Program-made: the position numbers and the translations under genes
Shown here: positions 1 through 8,121 of the stretch, piece after piece
Position numbering within the stretch: position 1 is the first letter of the stretch
How the letters are laid out: every line of letters begins with the position of its first letter
The notes under the pieces: model-generated
Seen by the model: the letters and a program-made list of their open reading frames with translations, nothing else
Database searches by the model: none
Told to the model about the DNA's origin: nothing
Source: Acetivibrio cellulolyticus CD2
GTDB lineage: Bacteria > Bacillota > Clostridia > Acetivibrionales > Acetivibrionaceae
Reading direction: 5' to 3'
NCBI RefSeq assembly: GCF_000179595.2
Contig: NZ_JH556653.1
Coordinates: 476,024 to 540,023 of the forward strand
DNA length: 64,000 nucleotides

Positions 1-611
1 TTCTGACAAGTATAAGAGAGACTATAGAAAAGCACAAAATGGTTAAACAGGAGGACTTAATAAGACTACTGAACCCTAAAATACAAGGATGGGCAAATCA
101 TCACAGACATAAAGTATCAAAGAAGGCATTTGGTCATGTTGATAATCAGATATTCCTTAAATTATGGCAGTGGTGTTGCAGGAGACATCCAAAGAAGGGC
201 AAGAAGTGGATAAAGAATAGATACTTCCATAGTATAGAGACAAGAAACTGGGTATTTGCAGCAAAGACCGACAAAGGATTGGTAAAGTTAAAAAGAGCTT
301 CTGATACTAAAATATTAAGGCATGTAAAGATAAGAAAAGAAGCAAACCCTTATGATACAGAATGGAAATCATATTTTGAAGAAAGGGAAGGTTACAAACT
401 CTTTGAAAGTATGAGCGGAAGAAATGCCTTAAGAAGAATGTGGAACAGACAAAAAGGATTATGCCCAATATGTGGCGAAAGAGTAGTTGAAAAAGGGACG
501 TGGAGAATGCATAAGGACGAGCAAGCAAACAAGAAATACATAGTGCATTCAAAATGTCATAATAGCCTACATGGTTATATACAAAACCCGATTGAGCTGG
601 CTTACTCATAG
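1..611 (+). CDS. ltrA: Group II intron reverse transcriptase/maturase, C-terminal part (maturase X and HNH domains)
   Basis: The frame is open from the left window edge to the stop at 609-611, so the visible 190+ residues are the C-terminal part of a larger protein whose RT domain lies outside. The thumb/maturase X region carries the typical LNPKIQGWANHHR motif. It is followed by a zinc-finger HNH endonuclease domain with CPICG and HSKCH pairs. The family makes the cDNA of the intron, helps it fold and splice, and nicks the target DNA. The HNH domain appears complete, so the protein may be active if the N-terminus is intact. Confidence 0.93.
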   Translation, partial: LTSIRETIEKHKMVKQEDLIRLLNPKIQGWANHHRHKVSKKAFGHVDNQIFLKLWQWCCRRHPKKGKKWIKNRYFHSIETRNWVFAAKTDKGLVKLKRASDTKILRHVKIRKEANPYDTEWKSYFEEREGYKLFESMSGRNALRRMWNRQKGLCPICGERVVEKGTWRMHKDEQANKKYIVHSKCHNSLHGYIQNPIELAYS

Positions 612-635
612 AGTTGAGTAAGTTTACAAGTGCTT

Positions 636-710
636 GAGCCGTGTGAGGGGAAACTTTCACGCACGGTTCTTAGGGGGGAAGGAGGCTGTAAAGTCTCTAA
701 CCTACCCGAC
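636..710 (+). ncRNA. Group II intron domains V and VI
   Basis: Domain V starts with GAGCCGTGTGAGG and closes with TTCACGCACGGTTC, forming the catalytic 34-nt stem. The following stretch, rich in GGGGGGAAGGAGG and CTCTAACC, forms the domain VI stem with a candidate branch-point A a few bases before the 3' splice site at 710. Confidence 0.88.
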
Positions 711-1165
711 TCGGTGTCTGTCTTTTGGATAGCTATCTGATTACCCTCGCTGTCCTGCAGGAACGCATGGGTCACAAAGTGATAATAGGTATCATAATAG
801 GCGGCCAGAAAGCCCACTTCAGTAATGTTATTTCCATTAAACTGGTCTGCCTCAAGGCGGATTTCCTTCGTAATATACGAGGTCGGATATACATACACGG
901 TTTCAATCGTGGTCGGTATCTTTCTGCCAAGATAGCTGAATACATCGGTGCGAGTGACACTCAGCGTTCCTGTTCCTTTTCCCACGCCGATTGCCTTCAA
1001 TGGGTCGGCATAGTAGCTTACTCCGCCGGTGTTTGTGAAATAATGAAACCAGCGGTTCAGAATAATATTGTAGGCGACGGCGGTCTGCTTCAGTTCGTTT
1101 GTCTTAGCATCGCGTACCTCAACATCGAATCGGTTATGAATGACCGCTTTTTGTTTAAATTCCAT
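711..1165 (-). pseudogene. Phage tail fibre/collar-like protein, interrupted by the group II intron
   Basis: The gene starts at ATG 1165 behind a strong AGGAGG site and reads about 151 codons before running into intron sequence at 710; the rest of the gene would lie left of the intron. The protein begins MEFKQKAVIHNRFDVEV and resembles structural proteins encoded after the tail tip in clostridial prophages. I recognise no enzymatic domain. It is 11 nt downstream of the preceding tail gene and probably in the same operon. With the intron antisense, the translated product should be truncated with a short intron-derived tail. Confidence 0.7.
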
Positions 1166-1176
1166 GACTTCTCCTC

Positions 1177-2538
1177 CTAAATCGGTAATATGCCTACCGG
1201 CGGCAGAGTAACGGTGCTTTCAACATTAACCGTAACGCTCTCGTTAAGGTATGCACGATGGTCGGTCTTGATATTGATGTACATCCCGGCGATTGGCGTT
1301 ACCATAGCTGTTTCCCTGAGAATGGTCTGTATCGGCAGCCCGGCAAGGACAAACGCTGTCGCTTCAATCGGCATTCTGTGACCGTCTATAACTTGCCACG
1401 CCTCGTGGCACTCACTGACTGTAATCGTAAAGTCAACACTTTGCCCTAAATCCTGTGCGAGGGTCAACTTCAGCTGGTTGTCGTTCTGCCAGACGCAGGA
1501 TTCCACCGGGCGCACCGGGAAGGTTGTGAAGTAGTTCTCAAACGCACCGTTTATGCCTCCAACCATGCGGTTGAAGGTGATAACAATCTCGCGAAGTCCG
1601 ATGCGTTCATGCTCGATAACTGAGAGAGCGGGTTCATCTTTTGCATAGCAGGCAAGGTATGGCATATCTGGGATAGCTTCTCCATGTTCCGAAAAGACAG
1701 GATAATAATACTGTACATTGTTCATCCATACCTTTACGTCCTGCGGCCAGCTTTCCGCGTATTCGGGAGGCATCGCCTGTCCCGCGTAGGTGCGATCGGA
1801 GAGGACATAGTTCATCACGCCTGCGTTTTCGGTGAGAAAACCAACCCTGAAATCATTAGTTCGGAATACACAGAGGGTCGCGTTGCCTGTACCAAGCTCC
1901 GTAACCTCATTCTCAGTTTCCCAGATATACTCACCGTTGCTTTGTTGACAATAGGCGCGATAGAACACTTTATCATCCCGCAGATAACCGATGATTAAGC
2001 CCTGGTCGACTCCTGTGTCGAGTGTCGACTGCCAGCCACGACAAACGGAAATCTGTGAGACACCTTCAGCAAGCGGTATCCTTGTGGATACGTCGCTCCA
2101 TTTCTGTACATACAGGTTATTGCTGCCGTCTATGAAAAAGATGTACGGCGTTTCCTCGGTCATCAGCTCGTAATACCGCTTTTTTGGATTGATACGCCAG
2201 TCACCGTCAAACTCGATTGCAACGTCCTTGACCGAACCGATACTCCAAACGAACTCCCATTCCTGTTCGGCATAAGCTGGCATTTTTCGGGAGTAAACAC
2301 TGCCCGTGCCGTTATCAACACAAACTGCATAAACAAGGCTCGGCTGTGCTTCTCCCGGAAGCTGTCTGATGGCCACATCACCGAAGTTCGCCGGGATATC
2401 TTCATGGATCACCTCGGTGATCAGTGTGTTGATACTTGCTTGTTTCGCAATAACCTGTATTTGGGGCAGGTTGTCGGTTGATGTTCCGTAAAAGCGTTTT
2501 AGGAGCTTCTGCTTTAGGTCAAGAGGAACACTTCTCAT
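1177..2538 (-). CDS. Phage tail-tip/baseplate structural protein, 453 aa
   Basis: This large phage structural protein has no motif I can name with certainty. It begins MRSVPLDLKQKLLKRFYG and is rich in beta-strand-like segments with alternating hydrophobic residues. It lies after the tape measure and a small tail protein, the usual place for tail-tip, baseplate or receptor-binding proteins. Its ATG overlaps the end of the upstream gene by 4 nt, so translation is probably coupled. Function is inferred from position only. Confidence 0.65.
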   Translation of the reverse strand: MRSVPLDLKQKLLKRFYGTSTDNLPQIQVIAKQASINTLITEVIHEDIPANFGDVAIRQLPGEAQPSLVYAVCVDNGTGSVYSRKMPAYAEQEWEFVWSIGSVKDVAIEFDGDWRINPKKRYYELMTEETPYIFFIDGSNNLYVQKWSDVSTRIPLAEGVSQISVCRGWQSTLDTGVDQGLIIGYLRDDKVFYRAYCQQSNGEYIWETENEVTELGTGNATLCVFRTNDFRVGFLTENAGVMNYVLSDRTYAGQAMPPEYAESWPQDVKVWMNNVQYYYPVFSEHGEAIPDMPYLACYAKDEPALSVIEHERIGLREIVITFNRMVGGINGAFENYFTTFPVRPVESCVWQNDNQLKLTLAQDLGQSVDFTITVSECHEAWQVIDGHRMPIEATAFVLAGLPIQTILRETAMVTPIAGMYINIKTDHRAYLNESVTVNVESTVTLPPVGILPI

Positions 2539-2873
2539 ACATCCGTCTCCTTTGCGAGCGTGATTTCAGCTTTGAAATACTCCCTTGAAATACGGTCGAA
2601 TTCGGACAGTTTGGTAATCCTGCCGAAGTACACCTTTCCGCCCAAAGTAACCTTCAAAAGCGAAAGCTGGTCCTCGGCGGAGAACAAAGCCTGTCTGCCG
2701 TCCTCTTTTACATAAACGGTCAGCTCATATGAGACGGCAGGCTCGCCGAAACGTGAAATCAACTGCCTGCCGTCAAGGGTTTTATGGAGAGTGCGGATAA
2801 CCTCCTGTTTTTCTTTCAATGAAACGAACGGGGTGATAACAATTCCGTTATCCATGTTTTTCAGTTCCGTCAT
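2535..2873 (-). CDS. Small phage tail protein downstream of tape measure, 112 aa
   Basis: This 112-residue protein is encoded between the tape measure and the 453-aa tail-tip gene, with 4-nt overlaps on both sides. It carries no motif I recognise. Position suggests a distal-tail or tape-measure-associated component, but it is much shorter than the usual Dit protein (about 250 aa or more), so a precise name is not justified. Confidence 0.6.
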   Translation of the reverse strand: MTELKNMDNGIVITPFVSLKEKQEVIRTLHKTLDGRQLISRFGEPAVSYELTVYVKEDGRQALFSAEDQLSLLKVTLGGKVYFGRITKLSEFDRISREYFKAEITLAKETDV

Positions 2874-5128
2874 ATCCGCACCTCACCCCTTAACTGATTG
2901 ATGATGATATCTACCACCGAGGTCATCTCATTTTGGTTGTTGACACCCTCAACCCGGATAACCCCAGTGTGGTTTATGGTTTTATCGGCATTGCCTTTGC
3001 CGTTTACAGTGGCGTTGACATCAAATTCTGTTGGGATAGCCTTTTGCATATCTTTTTCCACGCCGTTCATGGCGTTAAGGAAGCCGACACCAATGCCTTC
3101 GCCCATATTGCCACCGATTCCGGCAAACACGGTCGACGGGGAGTGGATGCCGAGAAGCCCTTTAACCCCATCGACAATCCCGCCAAAGAAGTTGCCGACC
3201 GAATCGGACAGCCATTTGCCCATCGACTTGATGCCTTCCCACAGACCTTTGACAATATCAATACCAATTTGCATCACTGAACCAACCGCGCTGCCAAGCC
3301 CGCTGACGATTGCTACAATAATCTGAGGTAGGGCGGCTATCAGCTGTGGGATTGCCTGAATCAGACCCGCTGCAAGCTGAACAATAAGCGTGATACCCAT
3401 CTCGATGATGGCGGGTAGATTGCTGGTAATGAATTCGATAATAGTCGTAATAATCTGTGGCAGCGCTTCCATGAGCCTTGGCAGCGCATTCAAAAGTCCC
3501 TCAGCCAGACCGGCGATGATAGCGAAAGCCGCTTCGAGGATTTTATCCATGTTGGCAAGCAGAGTGTCCACAATCAGAATGATTGCTTCTATGATAGAAG
3601 GAATCAGTTCCGGGAGTGCGTCCGCGATACCGAGCGCAAGGGTAATAATCATGTCGATGGCTGCTTGTATGAGCATAGGCAGGTTGTCAATAATTCCATC
3701 CACTAAGGACATGACCAGTTGTACGGCTCCCTGTGTAATCTGCGGTAAGGCTTCGACCAGACCTTGGAGCAGGGTGAAAATAACCGAACTGGCCACTTCA
3801 ATAATCATAGGCAGGTTATCCGTTATGGAGTTTACCAGCGCCATAACGATATCGACAGCGACCTCCATAATCTTGGGGAGGTTTTCAAGGACCATATCCG
3901 CAATTCCACCGATTGCATTGCCGATTACATCGGATATCTTTCCGAAGTCGCCGCCCGCTTCATTGAGTCCGCGTGTGAAATCACCCAGCAGGGATACCCC
4001 ATCGTCTGCAAGCGTCTGCAGCTGGGGCAGAAGAATGGTACCCATTGCATTTTTCGCTGCGCCGGCGCCCGCCTTTAGACGCTGGACGCTGTCGTCGAAT
4101 TTACCCAGAGCGTTCAGGGAATCGTCGGACATGACTGCACCCATGCGCTTCGCTTCTTCCGTCAAAGCTGCAATGCCTTCGCTGCCTTGGGCGATGAGCG
4201 GATTCAGTTCCTGAGCACTCTTGCCGAAAATCTGCATAGCGAGGGCGTCACGTTCGGTTTCGTTCGAGATTTTACCAAGCGCATCAATGGTTTCCCAATA
4301 CACGGTTTCGCTGTCCCTGAGCTGTCCGCTGCTGTCTGTCACGGATATGCCGAGTTTTGCATAAGCATCGGCAAACTTAGCCGAGCCGTCCCTCGCGTTA
4401 GCCATCGACTTGACCTGCTTGGACATAGAACCGGTTAAGGTCTCCATTGAGACATCGACCAGTTCAGCGGCGTATTTGTATGCCTGCAGGCTTTCGGTTG
4501 ACATTCCCGTAACCGTGGACATCGTGAGAATTTCGTCGGCGTAGGCAGCGGCGCCGACCGTCATATCGGTCAGGGATTTTGCTGCTCCGATGGCGGCTGC
4601 TCCCACCGCGACAAAAGCGGTGCCCATTGCGGCTCCTATACCTTTTAGAACACCGCCCAGTTTTTGAAACCGCCCGCCAGCATCGTCGGCTTTATCACCC
4701 GCGTCTTTAAGCTCGTCGCCGAACTGGTCTGCTTGTTTTTCAGCATCGTCAAACTCGTCTGCCACACCGTCAAGCGCCTTTTCATTCGACTTGAGCTCGC
4801 GTTCCATGCCGTTGAGTTCTGCCTGCGCATTGTTCAGCTGAACAGCCCACTGCTGTGTGCGGCGGTCATTCTCGCCGAAGGAATCGGAGGCGTTTTCAAG
4901 CGCCTTGCGGAGGGTTTCGATTTTCTCTTTCTGCGCATCGATCTGCTTTGTCAGAACCTCGTTTTTGGCGGTGAGGGACTGGACGCTGTTTTCATTTTTG
5001 CCGAACTCGGACTCGACCAGCTTCATTTCCGAACCGAGTACCTTGAACGACTGATTGATGTCAGAAAGGGCTTTCTTGAACTCCTTTTCACCCTCGACGC
5101 CGATTTTCAAGCCAAAATTATCTGCCAT
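2870..5128 (-). CDS. Phage tail tape measure protein, 752 aa
   Basis: The start at ATG 5128 follows an AAGGAGGTGG site. The first ~150 residues are charged heptad-like coiled coil (VGVEGEKEFKKALSDINQSF). A small-residue hydrophobic stretch follows, then a long tandem of amphipathic and hydrophobic segments of the form IMEVAVDIVMALVNSITDNL (about residues 415-650), and a C-terminal region with IHSPSTVFAGIG, typical of siphovirus tape measures. Such proteins set tail length and help DNA ejection. It follows the frameshifted tail chaperones as expected. At 752 residues it implies a fairly short tail. Confidence 0.93.
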   Translation of the reverse strand: MADNFGLKIGVEGEKEFKKALSDINQSFKVLGSEMKLVESEFGKNENSVQSLTAKNEVLTKQIDAQKEKIETLRKALENASDSFGENDRRTQQWAVQLNNAQAELNGMERELKSNEKALDGVADEFDDAEKQADQFGDELKDAGDKADDAGGRFQKLGGVLKGIGAAMGTAFVAVGAAAIGAAKSLTDMTVGAAAYADEILTMSTVTGMSTESLQAYKYAAELVDVSMETLTGSMSKQVKSMANARDGSAKFADAYAKLGISVTDSSGQLRDSETVYWETIDALGKISNETERDALAMQIFGKSAQELNPLIAQGSEGIAALTEEAKRMGAVMSDDSLNALGKFDDSVQRLKAGAGAAKNAMGTILLPQLQTLADDGVSLLGDFTRGLNEAGGDFGKISDVIGNAIGGIADMVLENLPKIMEVAVDIVMALVNSITDNLPMIIEVASSVIFTLLQGLVEALPQITQGAVQLVMSLVDGIIDNLPMLIQAAIDMIITLALGIADALPELIPSIIEAIILIVDTLLANMDKILEAAFAIIAGLAEGLLNALPRLMEALPQIITTIIEFITSNLPAIIEMGITLIVQLAAGLIQAIPQLIAALPQIIVAIVSGLGSAVGSVMQIGIDIVKGLWEGIKSMGKWLSDSVGNFFGGIVDGVKGLLGIHSPSTVFAGIGGNMGEGIGVGFLNAMNGVEKDMQKAIPTEFDVNATVNGKGNADKTINHTGVIRVEGVNNQNEMTSVVDIIINQLRGEVRI

Positions 5129-5142
5129 ATCTCACCACCTCC

Positions 5143-5717
5143 TTAGATACCGCTTGGAATGATTTCATCGATGTAATGCTCACGCTTCGGTTTTGCCAGA
5201 CCGTTAAACTGCTTATATATCTCCCACTGGTCGAGCAGATGACCCAGCGGCATGAGCCAGACCTCCGGCTCTGACCGGTGCAGCAGAGTTACACCGTAAA
5301 AAATCAGCCGGGCAAACAACTCCTCGTCGTTTACCCGACCTGTGCGTTTTTTGAGGACTCGTCCTCGCTTTCTATATTGCGCTTCGTTCCCTTGAACATT
5401 GCTTCCATAATGCAGTTTTTGTAGTCGGAGAGCTCGAGCGGCGAGGTGAGCAGTTCGACCGCATCCTCTGTGAGCAGATCTCGTTTTTTGGCGGGATTCT
5501 GTAGGTTGTGTACCAGTACTGATTGGTTGGCAAGCAGCGTAATGAGCCACACCACCTCGTCGAGTGCCATCTCGAAGTTCTCTGACTTCATGAGCTTTTC
5601 GCCCAGATTAGAAAGACCGCCGTATCTCTTGGCAATCTCTTTTGTCGCTTTGGTGGTAAGGATCAGTTCGTAATCCTGGCCACCGATAGCAATTTTTGCG
5701 CTTCTTTCATCAGTCAT
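5143..5717 (-). CDS. Tail assembly chaperone G-T fusion made by -1 ribosomal frameshift
   Basis: This is the frameshifted product of the tail chaperone pair. Ribosomes read the G frame from ATG 5717 to the A-AAA-AAC heptamer at 5352-5346, slip back one base, and continue in the T frame through RTGRVNDEELFARL to the stop at 5143, giving about 191 residues. The T part contains LLHRSEPEVWLMPLGHLLD and ends IDEIIPSGI. In lambda and relatives the gpG/gpGT ratio controls assembly around the tape measure, which is the next gene here. The only conventional open frame over T begins inside G without a ribosome-binding site, which supports frameshifting. Confidence 0.88.
5331..5717 (-). CDS. Tail assembly chaperone G-type protein, 128 aa
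   Basis: The unshifted product begins MTDERSAKIAIGGQDYEL at ATG 5717, one base into the stop codon of the major tail protein gene (TAATG arrangement), and ends at TAA 5331-5333. An upstream extension of the frame to 5831 is open but lies inside the tail protein gene and has no ribosome-binding site, so I rejected it. This protein family binds the tape measure during tail assembly and is not found in the finished virion. Confidence 0.87.
   Translation of the reverse strand: MTDERSAKIAIGGQDYELILTTKATKEIAKRYGGLSNLGEKLMKSENFEMALDEVVWLITLLANQSVLVHNLQNPAKKRDLLTEDAVELLTSPLELSDYKNCIMEAMFKGTKRNIESEDESSKNAQVG
5346..5352 (-). other. Slippery heptamer A AAA AAC for -1 programmed frameshift
   Basis: On the minus strand the G frame reads TCA-AAA-AAC, so the heptamer A AAA AAC is exactly in phase for a -1 slip (X XXY YYZ). 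The G stop codon follows 12 nt later, and the -1 frame is open for 67 more codons. Confidence 0.9.
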
Positions 5718-6319
5718 TATTCGCCACCTCCGACAGGAGCGGCGAATGTGGGCTCGTAAACCTGCGTGCACCAGCCTGTGATAACAGATGCCGGAACGCT
5801 CGTGTCGTCCTCGTTGACTTCGGATTTCCACGGATGCTTGCCATTGCCGTCCAGTTTATTACGGCGGTATACCGTACCCTCGATGGTCGGCGTGGAAAAG
5901 GTGATGCTGTCACCCTTGGTCTGCAGGTTGGTTGCCGGGATTCCGAATACGACACGGTAAAGCCAGAAGTAACGGTATTTGCCGTTGGATTTCTTTGCGC
6001 GGAACCCGATAGCAACGGGAGCGCCACCGTCCTCACCTCCGGATATCACGACATGGTTGTCGTCAATCTTTGCCCCGGTCAGGTCCTCGGCAGCGGTTGT
6101 GCCGATATCGTCGACACCCAGTGAAAGTTTTCCGGATTTGAATTCCTTCACAACCTCGGCGGGACTGTCATCAGCGTAAAGAGTCGCTTCCACCAGTTCA
6201 ACCGACAGATCAGCTTTCATAGCTTTAGCAAGCTGGATGGGCGTGCTGTAAGTTTCGGTTCCGTCCGTGCCTTCCGTTATCTTTGCATAATAGAGCTTAT
6301 CAAGCCCGATAGTAGCCAT
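5717..6319 (-). CDS. Phage major tail (tube) protein, 200 aa
   Basis: It begins MATIGLDKLYYAKI behind GAGGAATAGTAA and matches in size and opening the phi13-type major tail proteins. These hexamerise to form the tail tube. Its place between the tail terminator and the chaperone pair is the standard order. The middle region with FSTPTIEGTVYRR and the C-terminal PTFAAPVGGGE are consistent with a tube protein of this length. Confidence 0.88.
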   Translation of the reverse strand: MATIGLDKLYYAKITEGTDGTETYSTPIQLAKAMKADLSVELVEATLYADDSPAEVVKEFKSGKLSLGVDDIGTTAAEDLTGAKIDDNHVVISGGEDGGAPVAIGFRAKKSNGKYRYFWLYRVVFGIPATNLQTKGDSITFSTPTIEGTVYRRNKLDGNGKHPWKSEVNEDDTSVPASVITGWCTQVYEPTFAAPVGGGE

Positions 6320-6322
6320 TTA

Positions 6323-6664
6323 CTATTCCTCCAATTCGTAATATTTCGCCACATCAATGGCGTAATGGTGATAGCCGGTATCATCCTCGTGTCCTACATA
6401 CCGGCGGTCGGCTATAACAAAATCAGCCTGGAGGAGCATCCTCACAAGCTGATTCTTTCTTTGTAAATAGTTGTTTTTGCTGAACAGCGTAATCCTGACC
6501 TCGTTTATATCCGCAAGCGGCTTATTGTCACCAAAAACAGCAAATGTGTCGCTTAAGGGCGTCAGCACCAAATATTCATCGGGAGGCACGCCGCTGAAGA
6601 CACCTGTTTCAACAGGGATATTTGTGGTTTCAAACAGTGCGTTCAAATCGGACAATATACTCAT
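6323..6664 (-). CDS. Tail terminator/completion-like protein, 113 aa
   Basis: The length, the position after an HK97 gp10-like gene and before the tail tube gene, and an N-terminal half like MSILSDLNALFETTNIPVET with a central strand-rich region fit the tail terminator class. That protein caps the tail tube and joins it to the head. The start codon overlaps the end of the upstream gene by 4 nt, indicating coupled translation. Confidence 0.72.
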   Translation of the reverse strand: MSILSDLNALFETTNIPVETGVFSGVPPDEYLVLTPLSDTFAVFGDNKPLADINEVRITLFSKNNYLQRKNQLVRMLLQADFVIADRRYVGHEDDTGYHHYAIDVAKYYELEE

Positions 6665-7092
6665 AGCTTATCAATCTCGCTTTCCAGCTTGTCAGTCATA
6701 GCCTCGATACAAGCGTCTTTTGATTTGCTCTTTGCAGGTTTCAGAAAAGGCTTCGGGGTTTGACCATGCTTGCCGTATTCGAGGATGTTAGCAATTTTAG
6801 CGTTACTGCCGCCATCCGAACGCGGCTCTTTGAAGCCTATCTTCACGTTGAAATTACCATCTCTGTCCTGCTTGGCCGGAGATACTCCAAGCGCTGATTC
6901 AAGTTCGCCAGTGGAACGGCTTTCAATCTTCGTGTTTTTACCGACCACGGATGAAAGGTTGCTTTTTACCTTGTCATATACGACTTCGGCACCGGCTTCA
7001 AGAACCTTTGGTACGATTTCGTCGGTTTTTTCAGCCAGCCTTGACACCTTGAGGAGGAAGTCATCCGGCATTTTGAAGTCGACCTTAGCCAT
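6661..7092 (-). CDS. HK97 gp10-family head-tail joining protein, 143 aa
   Basis: The protein begins MAKVDFKMPDDFLLKVSRLA and contains VLEAGAEVVYDKVKSNL. Its C-terminal part, with EYGKHGQTPKPFLKPA, is the feature by which the HK97 gp10 family is normally recognised. Members act at the head-tail junction or in tail completion. It overlaps the upstream connector gene by 8 nt and the downstream gene by 4 nt within the head-tail connector block. Confidence 0.85.
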   Translation of the reverse strand: MAKVDFKMPDDFLLKVSRLAEKTDEIVPKVLEAGAEVVYDKVKSNLSSVVGKNTKIESRSTGELESALGVSPAKQDRDGNFNVKIGFKEPRSDGGSNAKIANILEYGKHGQTPKPFLKPAKSKSKDACIEAMTDKLESEIDKL

Positions 7093-7411
7093 CAGTGCTC
7101 ACCGCCAATACTTCAAGATATATCCCTCGAACCTTTACATTTTCAACCGAGTATATGTTGTAGCGTTTGCCTTCACAGACAATAACGTGGCGAGTATTTA
7201 GTTCGATGCCGGGAATGGTGCGCAGTCGGAACAAGGCATTCACCTCATCTGACTGCGCCATATTACGCCACTTTTCTGTGGAGTTCTTTTGCTCAAAATA
7301 TGTTCTGACTGAAGCAAGAACTGTGTCCCCGTGATTTATAAAGCCATCAGCGTCCTTGACCGGTTCTGCTGAAATGATGTCGATGAAGGAACTCATCTTC
7401 CCAAAACTCAT
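7085..7411 (-). CDS. Phage head closure (head-tail adaptor) protein, 108 aa
   Basis: I place the start at ATG 7411 (MSFGKMSSFIDIISAEP), directly after the stop of the upstream connector gene; the frame opens earlier but overlaps that gene. Size, position and sequence (VKDADGFINHGDTVLASVRTYFEQ..GKRYNIYSVENV) fit the SPP1 gp16-like head closure family, which seals the portal and receives the tail. Confidence 0.8.
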   Translation of the reverse strand: MSFGKMSSFIDIISAEPVKDADGFINHGDTVLASVRTYFEQKNSTEKWRNMAQSDEVNALFRLRTIPGIELNTRHVIVCEGKRYNIYSVENVKVRGIYLEVLAVSTDG

Positions 7412-7413
7412 AT

Positions 7414-7722
7414 TCACACCTTCCAATCCCGGTCGAGTCTTAGAAGAAGATTGACCGTATTCCATACCTGCTGTCCGGCTTGCACATTATCCGCAAAAAA
7501 GCCGCCCGTGCTGCCGTCCCTGGATTCATAGAAGTGGGACGACAGCATAATGACGGCTTGCTCTGTGGTAGGCGGCATCTGATGATCTGTGTAGTAGTTT
7601 TCTGTGAGATGCTGATAGCTTTCAGCGTATTTAACGGCGGCGGTGATGTACAGCTGAAGGAGTTCATCGTCTGCCGTGTGTTCAAGGATGAGATTTGCTT
7701 TGACTTTTTCAAGCAGCGTCAT
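7414..7722 (-). CDS. Phage head-tail connector (gp6-like), 102 aa
   Basis: This is a small helical protein beginning MTLLEKVKANLILEHTADDE, with the TAAVKYAESYQHL segment and a proline and aromatic-rich second half ending in LDRDWKV. That is the pattern of HK97 gp6/SPP1 gp15-type connectors, which form a ring under the portal. It lies between the head fibre gene and head closure gene, as usual. Confidence 0.83.
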   Translation of the reverse strand: MTLLEKVKANLILEHTADDELLQLYITAAVKYAESYQHLTENYYTDHQMPPTTEQAVIMLSSHFYESRDGSTGGFFADNVQAGQQVWNTVNLLLRLDRDWKV

Positions 7723-7740
7723 ACCGCCACCGTCCTTTCT

Positions 7741-8109
7741 TTATTCCTGCGCGTCCGGAGCCATAAGCCCAGCGGTTTTCAGTTTTTCGAGCAGGGCATT
7801 GAAATCGGCAAGCAGTAAAGTGATATCCTCCGCCACACTTGCCGCCTGGTTTACCGCGACAGGCACTTCCGGCACAGCTGGGTAAGTCGGAACATAAAGG
7901 ATTCCATCAGATCCGATTTTCGCCGGAACAGTATCCGTTTCAGTTTTGGCGGTTGCCTTTACTCCGCCAAGTGTGGTTTCTGTAGTGACGGGTACTTGAG
8001 AAGAAGGAAGTCCCGTTACCGAGGCTCCCTCCTTGATTTCCAACGTTCCGCCGATGACGGTTTTCTCGCCGCCCTGTTCGGTGTAGTTCTTCGCATTATA
8101 TTCGCTCAT
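7741..8109 (-). CDS. Phage head fibre protein, 122 aa
   Basis: It starts MSEYNAKNYTEQGGEKTVIGG after AGGAGG and continues into a Gly/Thr-rich region (LEIKEGASVTGLPSSQ) and an Ala-rich helical C-terminus. This matches the phage head fibre family related to phi29 gp8.5, proteins that decorate the capsid. It sits directly after the capsid gene. Head fibres are usually dispensable accessory decorations. Confidence 0.8.
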   Translation of the reverse strand: MSEYNAKNYTEQGGEKTVIGGTLEIKEGASVTGLPSSQVPVTTETTLGGVKATAKTETDTVPAKIGSDGILYVPTYPAVPEVPVAVNQAASVAEDITLLLADFNALLEKLKTAGLMAPDAQE

Positions 8110-8121
8110 ATCGCTACCTCC

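Larger units (their letters stand above)
1..710 (+). mobile_element. Group II intron, 3' portion, inserted antisense into a phage tail gene
   Basis: This is the 3' part of a bacterial group II intron; its 5' end lies left of the window. The intron-encoded protein ends at 611, followed by a canonical 34-nt domain V hairpin (636-669) and a domain VI-like helix ending in CCTACCCGAC at 710. Directly after 710 the minus-strand reading frame of a phage tail protein begins, so the intron lies opposite to its host gene. In this orientation it cannot be spliced out of the tail-gene mRNA, which makes the insertion disruptive. Confidence 0.92.

Noticed and set aside
307-660. Minus-strand frame opposite the intron maturase gene
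   Set aside because: Antisense shadow of a clearly conserved coding sequence and domain V.
3390-4214. Long plus-strand frame (274 codons) opposite the tape measure gene
   Set aside because: It is antisense to a clear tape measure gene, has odd composition rich in Met, Ile and Ser, and no start site.
5718-5831. Longer N-terminus for the tail chaperone G protein
   Set aside because: The extension lies in the major tail protein gene in another frame and has no start site; ATG 5717 overlaps the upstream stop as is usual for coupled phage genes.
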